Source of the DNA: Andreprevotia sp. IGB-42
Lineage (GTDB): Bacteria > Pseudomonadota > Gammaproteobacteria > Burkholderiales > Chitinibacteraceae
Assembly: GCF_009848685.1 (NCBI RefSeq)
Contig: NZ_WXTX01000013.1
Span: forward strand, 62,001-126,000
Direction: 5' to 3'
Length of the DNA stretch: 64,000 nucleotides
Within the stretch, counting starts at the first letter, position 1, and each line of letters opens with the position of its first letter. The notes beneath the pieces were generated by a model, which had not been told where the DNA came from, searched no databases, and saw nothing but the letters and a program-made list of their open reading frames with translations. Made by a program: the position numbers and the translations under genes. Positions 54,345 through 63,287 of this stretch are shown here, piece after piece.

Positions 54345-54661
54345 ACAGCGAGACGCCCATGCGGCGGCGAGGGTGGGAGGCATGGAATCAAGCCGAATGA
54401 GCCGTTGGTTCGCCAGCCAGCATGGCAAACGCCCGGCTTCGCCGGGCGCTTGATGCGTTGCCATCCACCGCTTGGGTCAACAACGATCACACTCAGGCGA
54501 TACGAGCGACAGCGAGGCTCCCTCGCGGCGGCAAGGGCGGGGGAGTGGAATCAAGCAGGATAAGCCGTGGTCTCTCCAGCCGGAATGGCAAACGCCCGGC
54601 CTGGCCGGGCGCTTGATGCAGTGTCATCCATCGCTACGGTCAACGATCACACTCAGGCGAT
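54345..54661. repeat. Two-copy tandem repeat, about 160 bp per copy, 3' of the diguanylate cyclase gene
   Basis: Copy 1 spans about 54345-54501 and copy 2 about 54509-54661. Shared blocks sit at constant offsets of 160-164 bp: ACAGCGAG (54345/54509), TGGAATCAAGC (54383/54546), ATGGCAAACGCCCGGC (54422/54585), GCCGGGCGCTTGATGC (54441/54604) and a 21-bp block ending in TCAGGCGAT (54481/54641). Each copy contains a GCCCGGC/GCCGGGC hairpin that on the minus strand precedes GTTTG, so both look like terminators of the diguanylate cyclase gene. Copy 2 contains that gene's stop codon. See findings. Confidence 0.85.
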
Positions 54662-56224
54662 GCAGATCCGGTTACGGCCACTGCGTTTGGCGATGTACAG
54701 CACATCGTCCGCCGCCTTGATCAGTGCATCGCCGTGGTTGAACATCGGAAAACCGGCAATGCCCGCGCTGAAGCTGAGCTGGAAATGGCCGCCGGAATAC
54801 GGGTGGCGGATTTCCGAGAAATCCTGCCGGATCATGTCCAGCGTGACATTGGCTTCCACTTCGTTGGCGCCGGGCAGCGCCACCAGGAATTCCTCGCCGC
54901 CGTAGCGGCCGATGATGTCGCTCTTGCGCAGCCGCTGCTTGAGCAACCACGCAATGCTGCGGATGATCTGGTCGCCGATCGGGTGACCATAGGTATCGTT
55001 CACGCGTTTGAAATGGTCGATGTCGATCATCGCCAGCGACAACGGCGCGCCTTCGCGCCGTGAGGCTTCAATGGCCGCATCCAGCCGCGTCTTGGACGTG
55101 GTGTGGTTCAGCAGGCCGGTCAGGCTGTCGTGGTACATCGAGCGGCGCAGCGCGCGGTAACGCTCGATCTTGCTCTTGACGATGGCATTGAGAAACAGCG
55201 GGTTGAATGGCTTGGTGAGGAAATGATCCCCCCCCAGCCGCAACGCGTCGATCTGCAGGCCCAGATCGGTTTCGCCGGACAGGTAAACAATGGGAATGCT
55301 CAGAAATTCGTTGTGCTGGCGGATCACGCGTGCGGCTTCCACGCCGGTGCACTGCGGCATGTACATGTCGAGCAGCAGCAAATCCGGGTTGAACTGCTGC
55401 AGTGCATCCAGCACCGCCAGCGGATCGGTCAGCGTCTGCACGATGATGCCGTTCTCTTCCAGCGCGCGCTTGATCACATGGCTGGCGGTTGGCGAATCAT
55501 CCACCACCAGCACGCGGAAGGCGTCCTGCTCCTGACTGTCGTTGAGGTCGAGGATCTGCGTGACGATGGCGGCCAGCGGCGTGCCTTCCGGAAAACAGAT
55601 GTCACAGCCGGCGCGCAATGCGTTCTGCAGCAGGATGAAATCGGACGGTACCGACAGGCAGATGATCTGGCTGGACGGGAAGTCCTGGCGGATGCGCCGC
55701 ACCGATGCCTGCGCGTCCGGCAGGCCGGCCAGATCGACCAGCAGCAGCGGAATCTCGTCGCTGGCGGGTAGTGTTGCCCAATCGTGGTTTTCCACCTGCA
55801 GGCCAAAGTAGCCCAGTTGATCCTGCAGCGGTTGCCACACGCTGACATCGTTGCTGATGAACCACAGCAGTTTCTGCCGGCGGGTATCGATATTCGGGTT
55901 GGGCTGGTTGCGGCGCTCGGGCGCGTGGCTGGTGCTGGCGCCGAGGAAGTCCTCGATCAGCCGTGATAGCTCGTGCAGGCTGTGATCCAGGTTCTGCAGG
56001 ATGGGGTCTTCGATCGGGTGCGTGGCTTCATCGCCAAATAATGCCAGCGCCTGCTGCTCCAGCTGATGGCCGGCCCGGTGCAGGCCCACCGCATTCTTGT
56101 CGCGCAGGAACTCGGTCAGGTTGTTGAGCATGACCGCGAACTCGACGAAATTGTCGAATCGCGGCGTATGCCGGTAAGTTTGCCAGGCGCGCAACAGGTT
56201 CTGTTGCTTGAGCGGAAGATCCAT
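54653..56224 (-). CDS. Tandem-receiver GGDEF diguanylate cyclase
   Basis: 523-aa signalling protein making c-di-GMP. The N-terminal 100 residues are helical, possibly HPt-like. Residues ~116-225 form a degenerate receiver (VDLAGLPD but lacking the acidic pocket). Residues ~236-350 are a true receiver with Asp242-243, Asp286 as phosphoacceptor and Lys338. The GGDEF domain has the GGEEF active-site motif at 442-446 and an inhibitory RxxD site at 433-436, so product feedback is likely. No histidine kinase is adjacent. Confidence 0.92.
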   Translation of the reverse strand: MDLPLKQQNLLRAWQTYRHTPRFDNFVEFAVMLNNLTEFLRDKNAVGLHRAGHQLEQQALALFGDEATHPIEDPILQNLDHSLHELSRLIEDFLGASTSHAPERRNQPNPNIDTRRQKLLWFISNDVSVWQPLQDQLGYFGLQVENHDWATLPASDEIPLLLVDLAGLPDAQASVRRIRQDFPSSQIICLSVPSDFILLQNALRAGCDICFPEGTPLAAIVTQILDLNDSQEQDAFRVLVVDDSPTASHVIKRALEENGIIVQTLTDPLAVLDALQQFNPDLLLLDMYMPQCTGVEAARVIRQHNEFLSIPIVYLSGETDLGLQIDALRLGGDHFLTKPFNPLFLNAIVKSKIERYRALRRSMYHDSLTGLLNHTTSKTRLDAAIEASRREGAPLSLAMIDIDHFKRVNDTYGHPIGDQIIRSIAWLLKQRLRKSDIIGRYGGEEFLVALPGANEVEANVTLDMIRQDFSEIRHPYSGGHFQLSFSAGIAGFPMFNHGDALIKAADDVLYIAKRSGRNRICIA

Positions 56225-56308
56225 CTGGTTATTTATTTTGTGCAGGTCATCCGATGATGCAAGCTGCGCTGCCGGGTGGCAAGCACGTTCAGCAGATTAC
56301 AGGTTTTG

Positions 56309-57478
56309 TCAACGCGCGCCATACACCATGCGCCGTGCAAAACCGCGTCGCAGCGGTGCCACATGGTCGAGCGCCAGCAGGCCCAGACTGCGCAAATGCT
56401 TGAAAACGGGGTTGGGCGATTCGAACAGATGGATCACGCTATCCGTAAAGAAAGTGACCCTGCCGGCATCGCTACGGCGTAGCCGTGCATAGCGCGCCAG
56501 CGTGGCGGCATCGCCTGCGCGGTTGTGTGGCGTGGCTGTCAGCAGACTGGCCAGCGTATCGGCATCGCGCAGGCCCAGGTTCAGGCCTTGGCCGGCAACC
56601 GGGTGCAGCGTTTGTGCGGCGTTGCCGATCAGCACCACGCGCCGGCTGACCACGCTATCGAGTGTTTTCAGCGCCAGCGGCCAGCTGGCGCGTGTGCCCA
56701 CGCGCGTAAACCCGCCGATGCGGCCCGCAAAGCGGGCCTCGACGGCAGACAAAAAGGCTTCATCGCTCATGGCCAGCCGTTCTGCCGCCTGTTCCGGTGT
56801 CTGCGTCCAGATCAGCATGAAATCGTCGCCGCTGGGCAGCAAGGCCAGCGGGCCATCATCGGCAAAGCGCTCGTAGGCCATGCCCCGGTGCGGCTGGCTG
56901 GGGGTGATGCGTGCCAGGATGGCATGCTGGTCATAGGGTTTGACGGTTTGCTTGATGTCGCCAAGCTGCGTGACCAGTTTGCCGCCGTCAGCCAGGATCA
57001 CCAGGCCCGCGGTCAGCATGGCAGCGCCATCCGGGCCGGCCAGCTGCAACTGTGCATATCGGTCCAGCTGGCGCAGCCCGGTCACGGTGTGGCCAAGCGC
57101 CAGCGGCACGTTGCCGGTTTTGAGCCGCTCCAGCGCCAGCGCGGCCAGTTTTTCGTAGGGTACGGTAAAGCCGAGTACCGGCAGGCCCAGCTCGGCAGCA
57201 GATAGCTCGGTGCGCCCCAGTGTGCCCGCCTGCGATACGTGCACTTTTTCTATCGGCGTCGCCGCCAGCGCATCCGACCATAACCCGGCTTCCAGCAGCG
57301 TATCGCGGCTGGCCCATGACAGCGCCAGCGCGCGCGGGTCTGCCGGCGTGCCGGTACGCGCTTCGATGGCCATCACATCATGCCCGCTGGCCGCCAGGCG
57401 CTGCGCCAGCAGCGCGCCAACCGGGCCACCGCCGACGATGGCAATGCCTACATGGCCGGGCAAGCTGTTCACGATCAC
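56309..57478 (-). CDS. ubiH: FAD-dependent ubiquinone-biosynthesis hydroxylase (UbiH/UbiF/VisC family)
   Basis: 389-aa flavoprotein monooxygenase that hydroxylates the ubiquinone ring. Motifs: IAIVGGGPVGALLAQRLA (FAD nucleotide-binding), the substrate loop, and GNAAQTLHPVAGQGLNLGLRDA near residue 290. It overlaps pepP as ATGA, the usual pepP-ubiH pairing. It could be UbiH or a paralogue such as UbiF; the sequence alone cannot say which ring position. Confidence 0.9.
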   Translation of the reverse strand: MIVNSLPGHVGIAIVGGGPVGALLAQRLAASGHDVMAIEARTGTPADPRALALSWASRDTLLEAGLWSDALAATPIEKVHVSQAGTLGRTELSAAELGLPVLGFTVPYEKLAALALERLKTGNVPLALGHTVTGLRQLDRYAQLQLAGPDGAAMLTAGLVILADGGKLVTQLGDIKQTVKPYDQHAILARITPSQPHRGMAYERFADDGPLALLPSGDDFMLIWTQTPEQAAERLAMSDEAFLSAVEARFAGRIGGFTRVGTRASWPLALKTLDSVVSRRVVLIGNAAQTLHPVAGQGLNLGLRDADTLASLLTATPHNRAGDAATLARYARLRRSDAGRVTFFTDSVIHLFESPNPVFKHLRSLGLLALDHVAPLRRGFARRMVYGAR

Positions 57479-58782
57479 GCGCGGGCCTCGGCAATCCAGC
57501 CCTCGATTTCCGCCACGGTGCGCGGGCAGTCTGCGGTCAGCAGCTCGTGGCCATCTGTGGTGATCACCGCATCATCCTCGATGCGGATGCCGATATTGGC
57601 GAATTCGGCTGGCACATTGTCCGCCGGGCGGATATACAGGCCGGGTTCGATAGTGAAGACCATGCCCGGCTGCAGCACACGCCAGTCGCCATCCACCTTG
57701 TAGGCGCCGGCATCGTGCACGTCCAGCCCCATCCAGTGACCAGTGCGGTGCATGTAGAACTGCCGGTAGCTCTCGGTTTCCAGCACCTGTTGCAACGAGC
57801 CCTGCAGCAATTTCAGGTCGATCAGCCCCTGCGCCAGCACCTTCACCGCGGCATCGTGCATGTCGTTCCAACGCTTGCCGGGCCGTGCTTCGCCCTGTGC
57901 GGCGCTGTGCGCGGCCAGCACCAGCTCGTACACGGCTTTTTGCGGGCCGCTGAACTTGCCATTGGCGGGGAAGGTACGCGTGATGTCGCTGGCATAGCCT
58001 TCGAGCTCGCCACCGGCATCGATCAGCAGCAGGTCGCCATCGGCAATGCGGTGATCGTTTTCCACGTAGTGCAATACACAGGCGTTGGCGCCGGTGGCAA
58101 CGATGCTGCCATATGCCGGGAAACGCGCGCCATTGCTGCAGTATTCGTGCAGCAGCTCGGCCTCCACCGCGTATTCCATGGTGCCGGGCACGGCGGTACG
58201 CATCGCGCGCTTGTGCGCGGCCACGTTGATTGCTGCAGCGCGGCGCAGGATGGCCAGTTCGTGCTCATCCTTGAACAGGCGCATTTCGGCAATGGCATTA
58301 CGCGGGTCGACCACCTCGGTCGGCACGTTGATGCCGGCGCGGGCAAACGCGCGCACGTCATTGAGCCAGCCGGTCAGCTTCACATCCCAGCCGGCGTCCA
58401 TGCCCAGCGGGAAGTACACGCGCGGCTGGTTTTTCAGCAGCGCCACCACCTTGCTGTCGAGGTCGCTGATCGAATGCGCTTCATCAAAGCCGAATTTCTC
58501 ACCCGCCGCCGCCGGGCCATGGCGGTAGCCATCCCAGATTTCCCGCTCGATATCCTTGTCGCGGCAAAACAGGATGGAACGCGGCGCCGGGCCGGTTTCG
58601 ATCACCAGTACTGCTTCGGGCTCCTGGAAGCCGCTCAGGTAATAGAAACTGGAATCAAACCGGTAGGGAAAGCCGGTATCGGCGTTGCGCGCCAGTTCCG
58701 GCGACGTCGGCACGATCAGCAGGCCGGGCTGCAACTGGGCGGCAAGGCGGGCACGGCGTTCAGAATAAGGATGCATGGGCAT
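57475..58782 (-). CDS. pepP: Xaa-Pro aminopeptidase
   Basis: 435-aa M24-family metallopeptidase that removes N-terminal residues before proline. Metal ligands can be seen: LLIDAGGELEGYASDITRTF (two Asp), HRTGHWMGLDVHD (His), FTIEPGLY (Glu) and IRIEDDAVIT (Glu). The N-terminal non-catalytic domain ends around 175. A TATAAT box at 58804-58809 on the minus strand could be its -10. It precedes ubiH with an ATGA overlap. Confidence 0.94.
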   Translation of the reverse strand: MPMHPYSERRARLAAQLQPGLLIVPTSPELARNADTGFPYRFDSSFYYLSGFQEPEAVLVIETGPAPRSILFCRDKDIEREIWDGYRHGPAAAGEKFGFDEAHSISDLDSKVVALLKNQPRVYFPLGMDAGWDVKLTGWLNDVRAFARAGINVPTEVVDPRNAIAEMRLFKDEHELAILRRAAAINVAAHKRAMRTAVPGTMEYAVEAELLHEYCSNGARFPAYGSIVATGANACVLHYVENDHRIADGDLLLIDAGGELEGYASDITRTFPANGKFSGPQKAVYELVLAAHSAAQGEARPGKRWNDMHDAAVKVLAQGLIDLKLLQGSLQQVLETESYRQFYMHRTGHWMGLDVHDAGAYKVDGDWRVLQPGMVFTIEPGLYIRPADNVPAEFANIGIRIEDDAVITTDGHELLTADCPRTVAEIEGWIAEARA

Positions 58783-58803
58783 AAATCCGGTAGCGATACT
58801 GAA

Positions 58804-58836
58804 AATTATACGGCCACCTGCGATGGCAGGTGGCCG
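58804..58836 (-). terminator. Terminator hairpin between the M48 gene and pepP, with a -10-like box
   Basis: An 11-bp perfect stem CGGCCACCTGC/GCAGGTGGCCG with a 4-base loop (58811-58836). On the minus strand it is followed by TATAATTTTC, so it ends the cyclase-SH3-M48 transcript. The TATAAT inside that tail (58804-58809) is well placed to be the pepP promoter -10. Confidence 0.75.
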
Positions 58837-58916
58837 TGATTATTCAGCGCCATCGCCCGGGCTCGTCAAGCGCGCATCGTATTGCGCAGTTGCCGGGCGA
58901 GCTTGCCGATGTGCGC

Positions 58917-59849
58917 TTACTTGGCCTTCTTCACCGTCCTGGTATCCGGTGCCGTTGGCAGCTTGCCGACGATGCTGCGAAAGCGTGCAGTATCTTCAGT
59001 GCCGCCGGCATAAGCATCCAGTTTGTCGCCAGCCAGTTCTTCGATCTTGCTCAGCCGTTCAGCCGGGCTGGGATGAGTACCGAACATCAGCGCAACGGAG
59101 CCATCCTGCGGGTTCACCGCATCCAGCGTCTGCAGCACGCCTACCAGCGCATACGGGTTGTAGCCGGCGCGTGCGCACAGCACCATGCCGTTGATATCGG
59201 CTTCGAACTCATCGTTCTTGTCCAGGCCGCGTACCTGCACTTCCGACAAGCCCTTGATCGCGTTGGCCCCCAACTGGTGATTGGCCGAGCCGCCTTTATA
59301 CGACACCACGCCTTGTAGCACATTGCCCAGCGCATCCTTGCCCTTGCTGGCCTGGATGGCGCGCGTGTGGTGGTGCTTGAGTGTATGCGTGACCTCGTGG
59401 CCCAGCACGCAGGCCAGCTCCGCTTCATTGCGCAGTTTGAGCAACAGTCCCTTGGTGATCAGGATGGCGCCGCCCGGGGTGGAGAAACTGTTGAGATCCG
59501 GGTCATCGGTCACGCCAAAGCGCCAGGCTACACCGCTTTGCCCGGCCTGATCGGCAACCCAGCGGCCGATCTGGTTCACATAGCGTTGTACCGCAGGGTT
59601 GTTGAGCAGCGGCTGTGCACCAAGGATGTTGGCTGCCAGACCGTCGCCGAGCACTTTTTCCTCGGCCGGGCCGATGTCGCGATTGGCTTCGATGAGGTTT
59701 TTGCCCGCGTCGAAAACGCTGTTGACGATATCGCCCTTGCTGTCGGCGTTGTTGCCACTGAGTGGCTTGAGCAGATTGCCCAGATCGATGGCCAGCGCAG
59801 GCTGGGCGATCAACAGGGGCAGCAGTACTGCCGCGATTGCACGCTTCAT
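58917..59849 (-). CDS. M48-family zinc metalloprotease, exported
   Basis: 310-aa peptidase with a signal peptide (MKRAIAAVLLPLLIAQPALA). The zinc motif HEVTH is at 151-155; the third ligand is one of the glutamates in DEFEAD (~214-216). The BepA/LoiP-like architecture fits a periplasmic outer-membrane quality-control protease. It overlaps the SH3 gene (ATGA) and ends in VKKAK. It is the last gene of the cyclase operon and is followed by a terminator. Confidence 0.92.
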   Translation of the reverse strand: MKRAIAAVLLPLLIAQPALAIDLGNLLKPLSGNNADSKGDIVNSVFDAGKNLIEANRDIGPAEEKVLGDGLAANILGAQPLLNNPAVQRYVNQIGRWVADQAGQSGVAWRFGVTDDPDLNSFSTPGGAILITKGLLLKLRNEAELACVLGHEVTHTLKHHHTRAIQASKGKDALGNVLQGVVSYKGGSANHQLGANAIKGLSEVQVRGLDKNDEFEADINGMVLCARAGYNPYALVGVLQTLDAVNPQDGSVALMFGTHPSPAERLSKIEELAGDKLDAYAGGTEDTARFRSIVGKLPTAPDTRTVKKAK

Positions 59850-60442
59850 GGTCCGCGCCTCCGGTTGCTGTCAGACGGTGCGGTGGTATTGCTGCCGCCG
59901 CTGGAGCTGCTTGAAGAACTGAAGCCGCGCGGTAGCGCGATTTCCGGCACCAGCACCACCACCAGCTTGGCCTGCTGCGCGGCCCGTGCGGCATCTTGCG
60001 TGCTCACGGCCATACCGTCGAGTTTGGCCAGTTCCTTGAAATCGGGCTCCGATTTCTGCAAATCTTCCTTGGAAACCCCTTTGACGCCGGTGGTGACCGT
60101 GGTGCCGGAAGAGCCGGTCGTGACCACATTGGCCAGCGTGCCGATGCCGTTGCTGCTGCCGGTCTTGCCGCTGCCGGTACGCACATTCAGCAATTTGACC
60201 CAACCGCTGCTGGCACCGGATTTCACCTGCATCCATGCCCCCTGGCGTGCCACGATGTCCAGCACGCTGTTTGCGGGTAACTGGCCGGCGCTGGCCGCGT
60301 CCAGGAACGGTTTTTGTTTCAGATCGGCAGCGCGTATCAGCGTGCCGGATTCAGCCAACGCCATGCTGGCAGTCAAGGTCAGGGCGAGCATGCCCGCCAG
60401 CCTTGCCGGGTTGAGCCCCCGAAAAATCAAAAGCGGGTTCAT
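59846..60442 (-). CDS. Exported SH3-domain protein
   Basis: 198-aa protein with a signal sequence (LARLAGMLALTLTASMALA) and one bacterial SH3-like domain (ESGTLIRAADLKQKPFLDAASAGQLPANSVLDIVARQGAWMQVKSGASSGWVKLLNVR, two residues per strand visible). A Ser/Gly/Thr-rich low-complexity tail ends in DSNRRRGP. It may bind cell wall or the M48 protease. It overlaps both neighbours by ATGA. Confidence 0.82.
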   Translation of the reverse strand: MNPLLIFRGLNPARLAGMLALTLTASMALAESGTLIRAADLKQKPFLDAASAGQLPANSVLDIVARQGAWMQVKSGASSGWVKLLNVRTGSGKTGSSNGIGTLANVVTTGSSGTTVTTGVKGVSKEDLQKSEPDFKELAKLDGMAVSTQDAARAAQQAKLVVVLVPEIALPRGFSSSSSSSGGSNTTAPSDSNRRRGP

Positions 60443-62268
60443 TGCCCCTCCTCTTGCGCCTTGTGGCGCGGTTCAAACAGTTGCACGGCTTGCTCCCGAC
60501 CTTTAACAGAATGGCTGCCATGATCGATGAATTCAAACTCATCCCGGCAGGCGGCACGTGTGACTTCGGACACCAGCACTCGCGAGATTCCCTTGGTGGT
60601 GCCTTCGATGCGACTGGCAAGATTAATGGTATCGCCGATCACCGTATAGCTCAGTTGTGCATCCGAGCCGATGAAACCGACCACGGCCTTGCCGGTGTGC
60701 ACGCCGATACCGATGTCGAAGTCGGCCTCCAGGTCGGTCAGCTCCTTCTTGAAGGCTTCCAGGTCGGCCGACATCTCGATGGCAGCGGCAACGGCATGCC
60801 TGGCGTGATCCGGGTCCAGCACCGGTGCGCCCCAGAACGCCATGATGGCGTCTCCGATGAATTTATCCAGCGTGCCGCCGTGGCGGAAAATGATGTCGAC
60901 CTGCCGGTTGAAGTAATGGTTTAGCAGGTTGACGATATATTCGGGCGGTCGTGTTTCAGACAGCGTGGTGAAGCCACGGATGTCCGAGAACAGGATGGTG
61001 ATCTGGCGTGTTTCTGCACGCTTGGCCTCATCGATCTGGCCGCTTTCCACCAGTTGCTTGACCACGCGGCGGTCAAGGAAACGCCCGAACAGCTGGATGG
61101 CTTGCTCGCGGCGCAATTTTTCGGCCAGATACGCCATCATTGCGGATAACAGGAAATAGCTCCAGCCCCACGCCAGACTGCTGCCTACCGGCCAGTAGAC
61201 GTTGCGTGTGAGTGCGGCGTAACTGCCAACCACCAGCACCACACTGACCCCGGTCAGCGCAAAACCCAGCCACAGCGTGTTGATACCACGGTAAAAGCCC
61301 AGCCACAGCAGTGCCAGCAGGCTGATGCTGACCAATGCCGGCAGCCAGGGTGGCGCATCACGCAGCCAGTTGCCGTGTTGCAGATTGTCGAAAGCGGTTG
61401 CCAGGATGCCGATGCCCGGGTAGATGCTCGATAGTGGCGTGGCGCGCAAGTCCTGCAAGCCGGGCGCTGCGGTGCCGATCAGGATGATCTTGTTTTTGAA
61501 TTCATCCGACGCCCGCCTGCGGTGTTCACGGTTGAAATCCAGGTACAGGTCGCTGAAGCTCACGTGCTGGTGGCCGCCGGTCCAGTTCAGCCGCAACTGC
61601 CGGGCATCCGGTACTGCCCAGCCCAGATCACGCGCTACACGGGCAGGCAGCGATGGCAGTCGCCAACCGGGGGCCACGGTTTCGTCGATCAGATAGTGGC
61701 GGCCCACACCGTCTGCTTCGCTGCTGAAGTTGATCAGGCCGCCACGCCATGCATCCTGCGGTAACACCACCGGCAGCAGCAGCGGCGCGCGTACATCGCG
61801 GACGGCATTGCCGTCGGGCAGCAAGCCCAGGCTGGCCGGCAACGTGCCCAGCACCGGGCCGTGGCCATCGGCCAGCAATACCGATGGGAAGTAGGCATTG
61901 GCATGGCGCTCGGCTGCCTCACGGAACGCCGCGTCGCTATCGGGGCGAAAGCTGTCCGGCTCGTTGAACATGATGTCGAACACGATGGCGCGTGGTTGTT
62001 GTGCATTCAGCCCGTCCAGCATTTCGGCATACACCGAACGTGGCCAAACCCAGTTGCCCAGCTCGCCCATCAGCGCCGTCAGCGATTTCTGGTCGATATC
62101 GACGATCACGATGTCCTGGCTGGCCGGCCGGTGCTGCGCATGTTGTGCCAGCAGCGCGTCACCCAGCGTGTTGTCAGCAGGCCGGGTGAGATGCAGCCAA
62201 CTGCAGTCGAGTATCAGCAGCGCAGCAAATGCGGCCAGTATATTGGTGTAGGACAGGTGTTTGATCAT
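60439..62268 (-). CDS. CHASE2-domain adenylate/guanylate cyclase
   Basis: 609-aa membrane signalling enzyme. One N-terminal membrane helix, an extracytoplasmic CHASE2 sensor (~40-300), three membrane helices (~305-385) and a C-terminal class III cyclase domain. Cyclase motifs: ILFSDIRGFTTLSE (metal-binding Asp), DKFIGDAIMAFWGAP, IGIGVHTGKAVVGFIGS and YTVIGDTINLASRIEG. It begins the operon cyclase-SH3-M48 with ATGA overlaps, hinting that the sensed signal concerns the envelope. Confidence 0.92.
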   Translation of the reverse strand: MIKHLSYTNILAAFAALLILDCSWLHLTRPADNTLGDALLAQHAQHRPASQDIVIVDIDQKSLTALMGELGNWVWPRSVYAEMLDGLNAQQPRAIVFDIMFNEPDSFRPDSDAAFREAAERHANAYFPSVLLADGHGPVLGTLPASLGLLPDGNAVRDVRAPLLLPVVLPQDAWRGGLINFSSEADGVGRHYLIDETVAPGWRLPSLPARVARDLGWAVPDARQLRLNWTGGHQHVSFSDLYLDFNREHRRRASDEFKNKIILIGTAAPGLQDLRATPLSSIYPGIGILATAFDNLQHGNWLRDAPPWLPALVSISLLALLWLGFYRGINTLWLGFALTGVSVVLVVGSYAALTRNVYWPVGSSLAWGWSYFLLSAMMAYLAEKLRREQAIQLFGRFLDRRVVKQLVESGQIDEAKRAETRQITILFSDIRGFTTLSETRPPEYIVNLLNHYFNRQVDIIFRHGGTLDKFIGDAIMAFWGAPVLDPDHARHAVAAAIEMSADLEAFKKELTDLEADFDIGIGVHTGKAVVGFIGSDAQLSYTVIGDTINLASRIEGTTKGISRVLVSEVTRAACRDEFEFIDHGSHSVKGREQAVQLFEPRHKAQEEGQ

Positions 62269-62379
62269 GATGCGGCGCGCAATGAGACCAGCCTTTTTTA
62301 TAGTCGCGCCAGATGCATGCCTGCAAACCGGCTGCCTGCCGGCAGTGGCGCATGCGTTGGCGTGTACGTTGCCAAAACG

Positions 62380-62405
62380 ACGATGGGGCCGGTTGGCCCC
62401 ATCGT
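62380..62405. terminator. Terminator hairpin downstream of yebC
   Basis: Perfect 11-bp stem ACGATGGGGCC/GGCCCCATCGT with a 4-base loop. On the plus strand it runs into TTTTC and on the minus strand into CGTTTTGG. It lies 17 bp after the yebC stop, so it likely ends that transcript. Confidence 0.8.
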
Positions 62406-62421
62406 TTTCAGATGGTGATGT

Positions 62422-63153
62422 CTATTCTTCCTCGTCCATCACGGCGGTGGTGTAGACCGCCTGCACGTCGTCCAGGTTTTCCAGTGCATCCAGCAGCTTC
62501 TGCATCCGCGCTACATCGTCACCCAGGATTTCGGTCTCGCCTTGTGGCTTCATGGTCACTTCGCCCACTTCGGCCTTGAAGCCGGCGGCTTCCAGCGCAT
62601 CCTTGATGCCCACGTATTCATAAGGCGGAGTGATGACTTCGATGCTGCCGTCTTCGTTGGTCAGTACGTCGTCGGCGCCGGCTTCCAGCGCTGCTTCCAT
62701 CAGCGCATCTTCATCGGTGCCCGGCGCAAAGATCAGGTAGCCGCAGTGCTTGAACTGGAAGCTTACGCAGCCGTCTGCGCCCATGTTGCCGCCGTATTTG
62801 GAGAACGCATGGCGTACTTCCGCCACCGTGCGTACCTTGTTGTCGGTCAGGCAGTCCACCATCACCGCCGCGCCGCCGATACCATAGCCTTCGTAACGGC
62901 ATTCGGCGTAATCCACGCCTTCCAGATTGCCGGTGCCGCGGTCGATGGCGCGGGTGATGTTGTCCTTGGGCATGTTGGCCGCAAGGCCCTTGTCCACGGC
63001 CAGGCGCAGCCGCGGGTTCATGTTCAGGTCGCCACCGCCCATCTTGGCGGCAACGGTAATTTCCTTGATCAGACGCGTGAAGACCTGGCCGCGCTTGGCG
63101 TCCTGACGGCCCTTACGGTGCTGGATGTTCGCCCATTTGCTATGGCCGGCCAT
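62422..63153 (-). CDS. yebC: YebC/PmpR-family transcription/translation regulator
   Basis: 243-aa YebC-type protein with the standard start [32 protein letters not shown] and [16 protein letters not shown], then GPGGVA-like [13 protein letters not shown]. Members regulate transcription (PmpR) and, in newer work, help ribosomes through proline stretches. ATG 63153 is the family start, preceded by AGGATCAC; the frame extending to 63558 is a shadow. Length is normal. Confidence 0.95.
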   Translation of the reverse strand: MAGHSKWANIQHRKGRQDAKRGQVFTRLIKEITVAAKMGGGDLNMNPRLRLAVDKGLAANMPKDNITRAIDRGTGNLEGVDYAECRYEGYGIGGAAVMVDCLTDNKVRTVAEVRHAFSKYGGNMGADGCVSFQFKHCGYLIFAPGTDEDALMEAALEAGADDVLTNEDGSIEVITPPYEYVGIKDALEAAGFKAEVGEVTMKPQGETEILGDDVARMQKLLDALENLDDVQAVYTTAVMDEEE

Positions 63154-63287
63154 GGTAGTGATCCTGCAGGTAAACAACGAAAACGCGGATTCTAACATGC
63201 CGCCGCAGCCGCGATGGCGTGCACGATGTGGGCAGCTGCATCCGGTACTGAAAAGGCTACAACCGGTGTGCAGCAACACGCCGGACG

